Part shown: positions 32,255-40,009 of the stretch, piece by piece
How the letters are laid out: every line of letters starts with the position of its first letter
Position numbering within the stretch: position 1 is the stretch's first letter
Assembly: GCA_937901255.1 (NCBI GenBank)
Contig: CALCHN010000021.1
Location: forward strand, 1-40,009
DNA length: 40,009 bases
DNA from: an uncultured Flavobacteriales bacterium
GTDB taxonomy: Bacteria; Bacteroidota; Bacteroidia; Flavobacteriales_E; Vicingaceae
Direction of reading: 5' to 3'
Made by a program: the position numbers and the translations under genes
The notes under the pieces: model-generated
Told to the model about the DNA's origin: nothing
What the model saw: only the letters and a program-made list of their open reading frames with translations
The model's database searches: none

Positions 32255-32974
32255 ATGGGAAGAGCTTTTGAATTTAGAAAAGCAAGAAAGTTTAAAAGAT
32301 GGGGACAAATGGCCCGAACTTTTTCAAGAATTGGTAAAGACATTGTAATTGCTATTAAAGATGGTGGTCCCGACCCAGAATCTAACTCCCGATTAAGAGC
32401 TGTTATCCAAAATGCTAAAGCAGCTAACATGCCTAAAGAAAACGTTGAAAGAGCTATAAAAAAAGCTACTTCAAAAGACGTTTCTGATTATAAAGAAGTT
32501 ATTTTAGAAGGTTATGGTCCACACGGAATTGCTGTATTGGTAGAAACAGCTACAGACAATAATAACAGAACTGTTGCCAACATTAGAAGTTATTTTAATA
32601 AATGCGATGGAAGCCTTGGTGTTTCTGGTTCTGTAATTTTTATGTTCGACCATACTTGCAACTTTAGAGTAGAAAAATCGGGGCTTGATGTGGAAGAATT
32701 AGAACTAGAATTAATAGATTATGGAGCTGAAGAAGTTTTTGAAGACGAAGATGGCATAATTGTGTATGCTCCTTTTGAGAATTTTGGCTCTATTCAAAAA
32801 TATTTTGAAGAAAAAAATATAGAAATTTTATCTTCAGGTTTTGAAAGAATTCCTCAGGTAACAAAAAAATTAACACCTGAGCAAAAGGCAGATATAGAAA
32901 AATTACTCGAAAAAATTGAAGAAGATGATGACGTTCAAAACGTATATCATACCATGGACGAATCGGAAGATTGA
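32255..32974 (+). CDS. YebC/PmpR/TACO1 family protein
   Basis: 239 residues. The N-terminus MGRAFEFRKARKFKRW replaces the more usual MAGHSKW, as in Bacteroidota paralogues; then the family core DPESNSRLRAVIQNAKAANMPKENVERAIKKA (split), EGYGPHGIAVLVE, TDNNNRT, GSLGVSGSVIFMF and an acidic C-terminus. Long described as transcription regulators, family members have more recently been linked to translation of difficult stretches such as polyproline. Which applies here is not known. Confidence 0.88.
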   Translation: MGRAFEFRKARKFKRWGQMARTFSRIGKDIVIAIKDGGPDPESNSRLRAVIQNAKAANMPKENVERAIKKATSKDVSDYKEVILEGYGPHGIAVLVETATDNNNRTVANIRSYFNKCDGSLGVSGSVIFMFDHTCNFRVEKSGLDVEELELELIDYGAEEVFEDEDGIIVYAPFENFGSIQKYFEEKNIEILSSGFERIPQVTKKLTPEQKADIEKLLEKIEEDDDVQNVYHTMDESED

Positions 32975-33002
32975 TAATTTGATTAAAGATTTCGTATTTT
33001 TG
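32971..33002 (+). promoter_or_regulatory. Promoter of the fatty acid desaturase gene
   Basis: TATTTTTG at 32995-33002 with TTG at 32971-32973 about 21 bp upstream. The -33 part overlaps the yebC stop codon; the ATG is at 33026. Confidence 0.45.
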
Positions 33003-33025
33003 CATTTCAATTTTTACAATATTAC

Positions 33026-34114
33026 ATGCATACCGAAGGAGTAAAGTTTAATCCAAACAATCAATCAGAATTTATTAGAGAATTAAGAAAAAGAGTAAAC
33101 CTTTATTTTAAATCCAACAACATATCACGATTTGGCAACACCAACATGGTTATTAAAACCATTTTTATGTTGCTACTTTATTTAATACCTTATTTTTTAG
33201 TAGTTTTTAATGTTTTTGAAAATAACTTAGTACTACTACTACTATGGATAATTATGGGCACAGGAATGGCTGGGATAGGTTTGTCTATTATGCACGATGC
33301 CAATCATGATGTTTATTCTAAAAATAAAAAAACCAATAAATTACTAGGATATTTAATCAATTTAGTTGGCGGAAGCTACATCAATTGGAGAATACAGCAC
33401 AATGTATTACACCATTCGTTTACCAATATTCATGATCATGATGAAGATTTAGATTCTGGTGGTTTAATGCGATTTTCAGAACATCAAAAAAAATATAAAG
33501 CCCATCGCTTTCAAAAATATTATGCTTGGTTTTTATATGGTTTATTAACCGTTTCTTGGTCATTAAAAAAAGATTTTATACAGCTTAGAAGGTATCATAA
33601 AAAAGATTTATTAAAAACTCAAGGTGTTACTTACAAAAAAGCTTATCTTAACTTAGTTATTGTAAAAGCACTATATTTTTTACAAATATTAGTTATCCCT
33701 TTAATTTTTGCTAACCAACAATGGTGGTTAACATTAATTTTTTACTTTATAATGCATTATGTTTGCGGATTAATATTATCTACCATTTTTCAAGCAGCAC
33801 ACGTAGTAAACGAAACCTCATTCCCTCTACCCGATGAAAGTGGAAACATTGAGAACAATTGGGCTGTACACCAATTATACACTACAGCTAACTTCGCTGA
33901 AAACAATAGAATTTTATCATGGTATGTTGGTGGATTAAACTTTCAAATAGAACATCATTTATTCCCAAATATTTGCCATGTACACTACAGAAAAATCTCA
34001 AAAATAGTTAGAGAAACTGCTCAAGAATTTCAATTACCTTACTATTCTAATCCATCTTTTTTTGGTGCATTAAAAAGCCATTATCAATTATTAGCAAAGT
34101 TAGGAACACAATAA
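33026..34114 (+). CDS. Membrane fatty acid (acyl-CoA) desaturase
   Basis: 362 residues with two pairs of membrane helices and three histidine boxes: HDANHD, HNVLHHSFTN and QIEHHLFP. The Gln at the start of the third box (QxxHH) is typical of front-end (delta-5/6-type) desaturases; unlike the eukaryotic ones there is no fused cytochrome b5 domain. The enzyme would introduce a double bond into membrane acyl chains. Position of the bond cannot be deduced. No redox partner gene is next to it. Confidence 0.88.
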   Translation: MHTEGVKFNPNNQSEFIRELRKRVNLYFKSNNISRFGNTNMVIKTIFMLLLYLIPYFLVVFNVFENNLVLLLLWIIMGTGMAGIGLSIMHDANHDVYSKNKKTNKLLGYLINLVGGSYINWRIQHNVLHHSFTNIHDHDEDLDSGGLMRFSEHQKKYKAHRFQKYYAWFLYGLLTVSWSLKKDFIQLRRYHKKDLLKTQGVTYKKAYLNLVIVKALYFLQILVIPLIFANQQWWLTLIFYFIMHYVCGLILSTIFQAAHVVNETSFPLPDESGNIENNWAVHQLYTTANFAENNRILSWYVGGLNFQIEHHLFPNICHVHYRKISKIVRETAQEFQLPYYSNPSFFGALKSHYQLLAKLGTQ

Positions 34115-34240
34115 ATGAAGTAATATTTTATTTTATTTCATTTAGCTAAACTATCCTCTTATATTTGGTGTTTTTATTTTTTTAAGCAACTTTTAAAGAA
34201 GTTAAGTAGTCTTTGATGTTGTATTAATTCAAAAAACATT

Positions 34241-37200
34241 ATGCAAGTAAAAAACCTAACACTTTTAATTTTATTATTCTTAGTAACCAGTATTTCTTTT
34301 GCTCAAAGAGGAAAAGATGGAGCAAAGGTTGTATCCACAACAGAAGTAGTTAATGCATACACTATGCTTAGTGCTGATGCGAATGCAGGAGCCACAAGTA
34401 TTTCAGTAAATAATAGTGCTTTAGCTACTAACTTCAGTAATCCGCTTGCTCAAGGCGATTTAATCATGATTTATCAGGTTCAGGGTGCTTCTGTTGAAGA
34501 TACAGTTGCTAGTCCAAATATTAATTCATCAAAATTTTATACCACTTGGGGAAGAATTACCAATTATAATAATACAGGGAATTATGAATTGGTTCAGGTT
34601 GCAAGTGTACCAAATGCAACAATCATCAATCTAGATTGTCCGCTATCTTTAAATTATACCGCTAGCGGCAGAGTGTTAGTTATAAGAGTCCCCAGATATA
34701 CCACATTAACAATTAATAATGGAGGAAACCTAACCACAACTGGTTGGAACGCAACAAGTGGAGGTGTTTTAGCTGTGGAAGTATTGGGTCAAACTACTAT
34801 AAATGCTGGTGGAAAAATTGATGTTACCGGATTAGGATTTAGAGGAGGTACTGCTTTAACCACTAATTTTTCAACCGTTTATGGAGGATTACGATATGCA
34901 GATGCCAATCAGGCCGAAGGAGCTGAAAAAGGTGAAGGAATTGCTGGAGATCAAAGTATTTATGCTACTTTTAATGCAGGAGGTGCTGGTTATTGCAGAG
35001 GTGCTGCAGCCAATGCAGGTGGCGGTGGTAACGCCCATAATGCAGGCGGAGGTGGTGGTGCCAATGCAGGTAATATAAATAACTGGAATGATGGTGTTGG
35101 AAATCCTGACATCAGTAATACTAACTACATTACTGCTTGGAACTTAGAACCAATTTTATCTTCAACAACAACATCTTCTGGTGGAGGAAGAGGCGGTTAT
35201 TCCATTTTAAGAAATAACAGAAATGAACTTACAGAAGGCCCAGGCAATACAAATTGGGGTGGTGATTATAGACGAATTGCTGGCGGACTTGGAGGAAGAC
35301 CTTTAGATTACTCTACCGGAAAAATATTTATGGGAGGCGGTGGAGGAGCCGGAGATGGAGATAATGCTTACGCTACAGATGGCGGCAATGGTGGTGGAAT
35401 TATTTTCTTATCTACTTATGCTGATATTACTGGTGCTGGAAAAATTATAGCTCACGGAGCTAATGGTGTGGATGTTAACCCTGGAAGTGCTGGTTTTGGA
35501 CAACTTGCTGGAGGCGATGCTCCCGGAGGTGCTGGAGGCGGTGGAGCCATCATTTTAAAGACTACAGGAAATGTTACCGTTACTGATAGTATAGCTGCAA
35601 ATGGTGGTAATGGTGGTAATCAAGTTTTAGTTGCTGGTTTATTTGCTAGCATTGATGAAGGAGAAGGACCAGGTGGTGGTGGTGGCGGTGGCTATATTGC
35701 TATTTCAGCAGGGACACCTAACAGATTTGCTAATGGTGGAATGAATGGTGTTACCAATTCACCTTTTGTCTCTCAATTTCCTCCTAATGGAGCTACCATG
35801 GGTGGTGTTGGTTTACCAAATGAAACCATCAATAGTTTTGATATTATCGTAAATAATGATTCTACATGTAGTAATTCAAGTGCCACATTGACTGCATCAC
35901 TAATTGGAATTCCTCCAAGTGGAACAACCATAGAATGGTTTGATGCTGAATTTAATGGCAATTTAGTAAATACTGGGGCGAACTTTACAACTCCTGTATT
36001 AACAGCAAATACAACTTATTGGGTGAGAGTTTGTCCAGCTCCTTACTTAATTCCTGTAACAGCTTATGTTGTTCCATGTAATTTTCCTGTAGCTGCACTA
36101 AGTTCTTCCGATTCTACTATTTGTATAAATGAATGTATTAGCTTTACTGATTTAAGCACAGGAACACCTACCAGCTGGTCATGGCACTTTTTTGGTTCTT
36201 CTACTCCTACTTCATCACAACAAAATCCAACAAATATTTGTTATCCATCTGCCGGAACTTTTGATGTTGCTCTTGTAGTAAGTAATACTAATGGTTCTGA
36301 CTCTATTTATATGAGTAATTTCATTACTGTTAATCCACTTCCTACAGTTGTTGCCAGTAATGATACTACTATTTGTAATGGCAACTCTGCAACTATTTCT
36401 GCTTCGGGAGCTAATTCTTATTCTTGGGATAATGGTTTAGGTGCTGGACAATCACATTCCGTTAATCCTACAACAAGCACTACCTATGTTGTTACTGGTA
36501 CAGATGCCAATGGTTGTCAGAATACAGATAATGTAATAGTTACAGTTACCAATTGTGGAACACCTCCTACAGCTAGTTTTAGTGCTACAGATTCTACTTT
36601 TTGTATTAATGAGTGTATTAATTTTACTGACTTAAGTTCAAGCATTCCTACGGGATGGTCGTGGTACTTTTTTGGCTCTTCTACTCCTACTTCATCACTA
36701 CAAAACCCAACTAATATTTGTTATCCAACTGCTGGAACTTTTGATGTGGCTCTTGTCGCTACTAATTCTGCTGGTTCTGACTCTATCTTTATGAGTAATT
36801 TCATTACAATTAATCCACTTCCTACAGTAGTTACAAATAACGACACTACTATTTGTAATGGCAACTCTGCAACTATTTCTGCTTCGGGAGCTAATTCTTA
36901 TTCTTGGGATAATGGTTTAGGTGCTGGACAATCACATTCCGTTAATCCTACAACAAGCACTACCTATGTTGTTACTGGTACAGATGCCAATGGTTGTCAG
37001 AATACAGATAATGTAATAGTTACAGTTACCAATTGTGGAACACCTCCTACAGCTAGTTTTAGTGCTACAGATTCTACTTTTTGTATTAATGAGTGTATTA
37101 ATTTTACTGACTTAAGTTCAAGCATTCCTACGGGATGGTCGTGGTACTTTTTTGGCTCTTCTACTCCTACTTCATCACTACAAAACCCAACTAATATTTG

Positions 37201-38059
37201 TTATCCAACTGCTGGAACTTTTGATGTGGCTCTTGTCGCTACTAATTCTGCTGGTTCTGACTCTATTTATATGAGTAATTTCATTACAGTTAATCCACTT
37301 CCTACAGTTGTTGCCAGTAATGATACTACTATTTGTAATGGCAGCTCTGCAACTATTTCTGCTTCGGGAGCTAATATGTATTCATGGAGTAACACTATTG
37401 TAATGGGGCCATCTCAAACAGTTACACCAACATCTACAACAACATATATTGTAACAGGAATTGATATAAATGGCTGTCAAAATCAAGATAGTGTAACGGT
37501 TTCTGTTGTTAGTTGTGGTGTTCCTACAGCTAACCTCAATGCAAATAATACAGCCGTTTGTATAAATGATTGTGTCGATTTTACTGACATAAGTACCAAC
37601 ACTCCAACATCATGGTTATGGCTATTTGAAGGGGCTTTACCTAGTACATCTACCCTACAACATCCTCAAGGTATTTGTTATGACTCAACAGGAGTTTATG
37701 ATGTTACACTTTTTGTAAGCAATGCTTTTGGGACTGATACGATTACCATGAATAACTATATTGTTGTTGATTCTTGTTTAGAAATTCCTGTATCCTTCAC
37801 TATTCCTAATGTGTTTAGTCCGAATAATGATGGTAATAACGATGTCTTTTTTATTGAAAGTACTGGTATTACCAATTTAGACATGCAAATATATAACCGT
37901 TGGGGAATGTTAATGTTTGAAACCTCTGACATTAATGCTACTTGGGATGGTAGAACTAATTCTGGTGCTGTTTGTCCTGAGGGTACTTATTTTTATATCA
38001 TTAAAATAACCACAGATAAAACAGAAACATTTAAAGGTACCTTAACTTTATTAAGATAA
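34241..38059 (+). CDS. Large T9SS cargo: Gly-rich region, PKD/Ig-like repeats, CHU_C tail
   Basis: 1272 residues with a signal peptide (1-22, ends SFAQ). Residues about 30-190 are beta-rich; about 195-535 are very rich in glycine (GGGGA/GGNGG patterns), probably a beta-helix-like surface region. From about 615 four PKD-type domains (FTDLS...SWSW.FFGSSTPTSS...NICYP.AGTFDVALV) alternate with three Ig-like units (CNGNSATISASGANSYSW) in a 160-residue period. The C-terminus (about 1185-1272; PNVFSPNNDGNNDVFF, YNRWGMLMFE, WDGRTNSGAVCPEGTYFYII) is the gliding-motility-associated CHU_C domain, the type B signal for the type IX secretion system. It is likely an adhesin-like surface protein. One 422-bp stretch is duplicated perfectly. 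Confidence 0.85.
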   Translation: MQVKNLTLLILLFLVTSISFAQRGKDGAKVVSTTEVVNAYTMLSADANAGATSISVNNSALATNFSNPLAQGDLIMIYQVQGASVEDTVASPNINSSKFYTTWGRITNYNNTGNYELVQVASVPNATIINLDCPLSLNYTASGRVLVIRVPRYTTLTINNGGNLTTTGWNATSGGVLAVEVLGQTTINAGGKIDVTGLGFRGGTALTTNFSTVYGGLRYADANQAEGAEKGEGIAGDQSIYATFNAGGAGYCRGAAANAGGGGNAHNAGGGGGANAGNINNWNDGVGNPDISNTNYITAWNLEPILSSTTTSSGGGRGGYSILRNNRNELTEGPGNTNWGGDYRRIAGGLGGRPLDYSTGKIFMGGGGGAGDGDNAYATDGGNGGGIIFLSTYADITGAGKIIAHGANGVDVNPGSAGFGQLAGGDAPGGAGGGGAIILKTTGNVTVTDSIAANGGNGGNQVLVAGLFASIDEGEGPGGGGGGGYIAISAGTPNRFANGGMNGVTNSPFVSQFPPNGATMGGVGLPNETINSFDIIVNNDSTCSNSSATLTASLIGIPPSGTTIEWFDAEFNGNLVNTGANFTTPVLTANTTYWVRVCPAPYLIPVTAYVVPCNFPVAALSSSDSTICINECISFTDLSTGTPTSWSWHFFGSSTPTSSQQNPTNICYPSAGTFDVALVVSNTNGSDSIYMSNFITVNPLPTVVASNDTTICNGNSATISASGANSYSWDNGLGAGQSHSVNPTTSTTYVVTGTDANGCQNTDNVIVTVTNCGTPPTASFSATDSTFCINECINFTDLSSSIPTGWSWYFFGSSTPTSSLQNPTNICYPTAGTFDVALVATNSAGSDSIFMSNFITINPLPTVVTNNDTTICNGNSATISASGANSYSWDNGLGAGQSHSVNPTTSTTYVVTGTDANGCQNTDNVIVTVTNCGTPPTASFSATDSTFCINECINFTDLSSSIPTGWSWYFFGSSTPTSSLQNPTNICYPTAGTFDVALVATNSAGSDSIYMSNFITVNPLPTVVASNDTTICNGSSATISASGANMYSWSNTIVMGPSQTVTPTSTTTYIVTGIDINGCQNQDSVTVSVVSCGVPTANLNANNTAVCINDCVDFTDISTNTPTSWLWLFEGALPSTSTLQHPQGICYDSTGVYDVTLFVSNAFGTDTITMNNYIVVDSCLEIPVSFTIPNVFSPNNDGNNDVFFIESTGITNLDMQIYNRWGMLMFETSDINATWDGRTNSGAVCPEGTYFYIIKITTDKTETFKGTLTLLR
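36365..37266 (+). repeat. Perfect 422-bp direct repeat within the cargo gene
   Basis: Positions 36365-36786 and 36845-37266 are identical; the period is 480 bp (160 codons), equal to one PKD + Ig-like unit. Sequence on either side departs quickly, and the end of the second copy instead resembles the first unit near 36301. Confidence 0.9.
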
Positions 38060-38107
38060 TTTACCAATTCATCTTAAACTATCTATAATAATACAAACGA
38101 TATTTTT

Positions 38108-38115
38108 TAATTTCG
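38108..38115 (+). promoter_or_regulatory. Near-consensus -7 box before the rhodanese-thioredoxin gene
   Basis: A TAATTTCG sequence lies roughly 30 bp before the ATG at 38144. The same octamer precedes the thiolase gene and (minus strand) the aminotransferase gene, so it looks like a recurring variant of TAnnTTTG in this genome. Confidence 0.4.
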
Positions 38116-38143
38116 TGCAAACATTTTTAAATCATAAAAATAT

Positions 38144-38926
38144 ATGAAACAACTAAGTTTAATTATCATTTCAGCAGTATTTATTACTAGTTGCGGAAAC
38201 AGTCAGACAGACACTACCAACCAACAATCAACTATTGAACAAACTGCTCCACAAGCAGAAAAATTTATAAAAAATGTGGATGCTGCTACCTTTAAAGAGT
38301 TAATAGAAAAAGAAGATGGAATTGTTTTAGATGTTAGAACTCCCGAAGAAGTTGCTAATGGACATATCCCTAATGCCAGTACCATCAATATTTATGATGA
38401 AGATTTTGAAGCCAAAATTAACATGATGCAAAAAGACAAAACCATTTATGTGTATTGCAAATCTGGTGGTAGAAGCTCTCAAGCAGCTCAATTACTTCAA
38501 AAAAATGGTTTTAATAAAGTTTATAACCTAGATGGAGGAACAATGGCCTGGGAAAATAATAACTACCCATTAACTGCTCCTAGCAATGCTACCGATGAAA
38601 AAATTCAAACCATTAGTTTAGCCGATTTTAAAGCTATGATTACTACTGACAAACCTGTTTTAGTAGATTTCCATACAGTTTGGTGTGCTCCATGTAAAAA
38701 AATGGCTCCTGTTATTGATGAAATTGAAACAGAATACGCCAACAAAGCTGTGGTTAAAAGAATAGATGTTGACAAAAGTAAAGAAGTTGCTAAAGCTTAC
38801 GATATTAGTGGTGTACCTGTTTTTATTCTTTTTGTAAATGGAGAACAAAAATGGAAACATAACGGAATGATTTCTAAAGAAGAGCTAAAAAAACAGCTCG
38901 ACCAATATGCAACAACTCAGGAGTAA
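38144..38926 (+). CDS. Rhodanese-thioredoxin fusion lipoprotein
   Basis: 260 residues. Lipobox ITSC gives lipidation at Cys17. Residues about 43-143 are a rhodanese domain (VLDVRTPEEVANGHIPNA; active-site Cys105 in VYCKSGGRS). Residues about 155-258 are a thioredoxin domain with VDFHTVWCAPCKKMAP (redox Cys181/Cys184), cis-Pro in SGVPVFILF. Both active sites look intact. A membrane-anchored protein able to carry persulfide and reduce disulfides might move sulfur or repair oxidised cysteines in the periplasm; that pairing is inference. Next gene is lpd, 109 bp away. Confidence 0.85.
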   Translation: MKQLSLIIISAVFITSCGNSQTDTTNQQSTIEQTAPQAEKFIKNVDAATFKELIEKEDGIVLDVRTPEEVANGHIPNASTINIYDEDFEAKINMMQKDKTIYVYCKSGGRSSQAAQLLQKNGFNKVYNLDGGTMAWENNNYPLTAPSNATDEKIQTISLADFKAMITTDKPVLVDFHTVWCAPCKKMAPVIDEIETEYANKAVVKRIDVDKSKEVAKAYDISGVPVFILFVNGEQKWKHNGMISKEELKKQLDQYATTQE

Positions 38927-39035
38927 AGCATACTCCCAAAAATAGCTCTCTTATTATTTAGGATATTATTTTTAGTTTCATTTAACTTTTTCCTAAATTC
39001 GCAGTCTATTTAAGTTAAACTAAAAAAATAAAAAT

Positions 39036-40009
39036 ATGAGTTACGATTTAATTGTAGTAGGAAGTGGTCCAGGTGGCTATGTTGCTGCTATCAGAGCTTC
39101 TCAATTGGGAATGAAAACTGCCATTATTGAAAAAGCAGAATTAGGAGGAATTTGTTTGAACTGGGGTTGTATCCCTACTAAAGCTCTTCTTAAGAGTGCT
39201 AGCGTTTTTGAATACATCAACCACGCTTCAGATTTTGGTATTAACATTAAAGGTGCTGATGCTGATTTTCCTGCTATTATTAAAAGAAGTCGTGAAGTTG
39301 CCAACGGAATGAGCAATGGTATTCAGTTCTTAATGAAAAAGAATAAAATTGACGTTATTAAAGGAACTGCTAAGCTTAAGCCAGGTAAAAAAGTAGATGT
39401 TACTGGTGACGACAAAAAAGTTACTGAATATACTGCAACCAACATTATTATTGCTACAGGAGCTCGTTCAAGAGAATTGCCAAACTTACCTCAAGATGGT
39501 AAAAAAATTATAGGATACAGAGAAGCAATGTCTTTACCTAAATTACCTAAAAAAATGGTGGTTGTAGGTTCTGGAGCTATCGGTTCTGAGTTTGCTTACT
39601 TCTATAATGCTATGGGTGTTGATGTAACTATCGTTGAGTTCTTGCCTAATATCGTTCCATTAGAGGATGAAGATGTTTCTAAACAATTAGAACGTTCCTT
39701 CAAAAAAGCTGGATTAAAAGTAATGACTAATTCATCTGTAGAAAGTGTTGACACTAAAGGAACAGGCTGTAAAGTAACTGTAAAAACCAAAAAAGGAGAA
39801 GAAATTATTGATTGTGATATTGTACTTTCTGCTGTTGGTATTAAATCTAACATAGAAAATATTGGCTTAGAAGAAGTGGGTATTGTTACTGATAAAGATA
39901 AAATTATTGTGAACGATTACTACCAAACTAACATTCCGGGCTATTTTGCTATTGGTGATGTTGTTCCTGGACCAGCTTTAGCTCACGTAGCTTCTGCAGA
40001 AGGAATTAT
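39036..40009 (+). CDS. lpd: Dihydrolipoyl dehydrogenase (E3), 3' end beyond the window
   Basis: About 324 codons are visible and the frame is open at the right edge; full-length members have about 465. FAD-binding VVGSGPGGYVAAIRA, the redox disulfide GGICLNWGCIPTKA (C40, C45), the NAD-binding VVVGSGAIGSEFAYF, and GYFAIGDVV. It reoxidises dihydrolipoamide on E2 in pyruvate, 2-oxoglutarate or branched-chain complexes and in glycine cleavage. An E2 gene sits 36 kb away at the other end of the window, so they are not one operon. Confidence 0.93.
   Translation, partial: MSYDLIVVGSGPGGYVAAIRASQLGMKTAIIEKAELGGICLNWGCIPTKALLKSASVFEYINHASDFGINIKGADADFPAIIKRSREVANGMSNGIQFLMKKNKIDVIKGTAKLKPGKKVDVTGDDKKVTEYTATNIIIATGARSRELPNLPQDGKKIIGYREAMSLPKLPKKMVVVGSGAIGSEFAYFYNAMGVDVTIVEFLPNIVPLEDEDVSKQLERSFKKAGLKVMTNSSVESVDTKGTGCKVTVKTKKGEEIIDCDIVLSAVGIKSNIENIGLEEVGIVTDKDKIIVNDYYQTNIPGYFAIGDVVPGPALAHVASAEGI

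Noticed and set aside
34881..35078. 65-codon frame in the Gly-rich part of the cargo gene
   Set aside because: A frame-shifted reading of repetitive Gly codons.
35000..35700. GGT/GGA-rich runs as possible DNA repeats
   Set aside because: These are codon-level low complexity from a glycine-rich protein region, with no regular DNA unit.
1..40009. CRISPR array, phage genes, integrase or transposase
   Set aside because: No regular spaced direct repeats with unique spacers, and no recombinase or phage structural protein is seen in any frame.

Overview
The window looks like a chromosomal segment of a low-GC Bacteroidota bacterium, most likely a member of the Flavobacteriales; genus and species cannot be named from sequence alone. 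The evidence is a large secreted protein ending in a gliding-motility/type IX secretion (CHU_C) tail, three PorE-like TPR + beta-propeller proteins, many promoters with the Bacteroidota -7 box TAnnTTTG (often with a TTTG -33 box), few Shine-Dalgarno sites, and CG-rich palindromic intergenic repeats in an AT-rich background.

Layout. 1-3 kb: a Bax inhibitor-1 family membrane protein with a clear terminator, a secreted DUF6973-like protein, and a 2-oxoacid dehydrogenase E2. 3.1-12 kb: three tandem PorE-like envelope proteins, a DEDDh exonuclease and a VWA-like membrane protein. 12.03-12.43 kb: a gene-free nest of four kinds of palindromic or tandem repeat, then a small lipoprotein. 13.1-15.1 kb: thiolase and an NlpC/P60 hydrolase. 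15.2-24.6 kb: a plus-strand set of nucleotide-sugar genes (UDP-glucuronate decarboxylase-like, WlbB-like acetyltransferase, WlbA-like dehydrogenase, UDP-HexNAc 6-dehydrogenase, RmlB, WbpP/TviC-like epimerase) closed by a CpsB/YwqE-type phosphatase. A YhcG-type nuclease, a DUF2281/PIN pair and a MazEF pair sit between the sugar genes. There is no glycosyltransferase, flippase or polymerase in the window, so this block makes precursors and regulates export rather than assembling the polymer. 24.6-27 kb (minus strand): ECF sigma factor, small membrane protein, aminotransferase. 27.3-30.4 kb: L-2-hydroxyglutarate oxidase, a small YgjV-like membrane protein and a GH3-family protein. 30.7-40 kb: a secreted protein of unknown function, deoxynucleoside kinase, YebC, fatty acid desaturase, the T9SS cargo protein, a rhodanese-thioredoxin lipoprotein, and the 5' part of dihydrolipoyl dehydrogenase (E3), which is cut by the window edge.

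The least expected signals are in the repeats. First, arrays with a 7-nt period mark many gene junctions of the 13-23 kb block; they supply the N-terminus of one sugar enzyme, the start codon of rmlB, and twelve residues inside RmlB. Second, three ~70-bp elements share a three-way-junction layout. Two of them are inverted copies flanking the 27.2-30.6 kb segment, with a conserved GNRA-type loop and a wobble-compatible substitution in the stem, suggesting selection on structure. I also note a PIN toxin with two of its expected catalytic acids replaced, and a perfect 422-bp duplication in the T9SS cargo gene.
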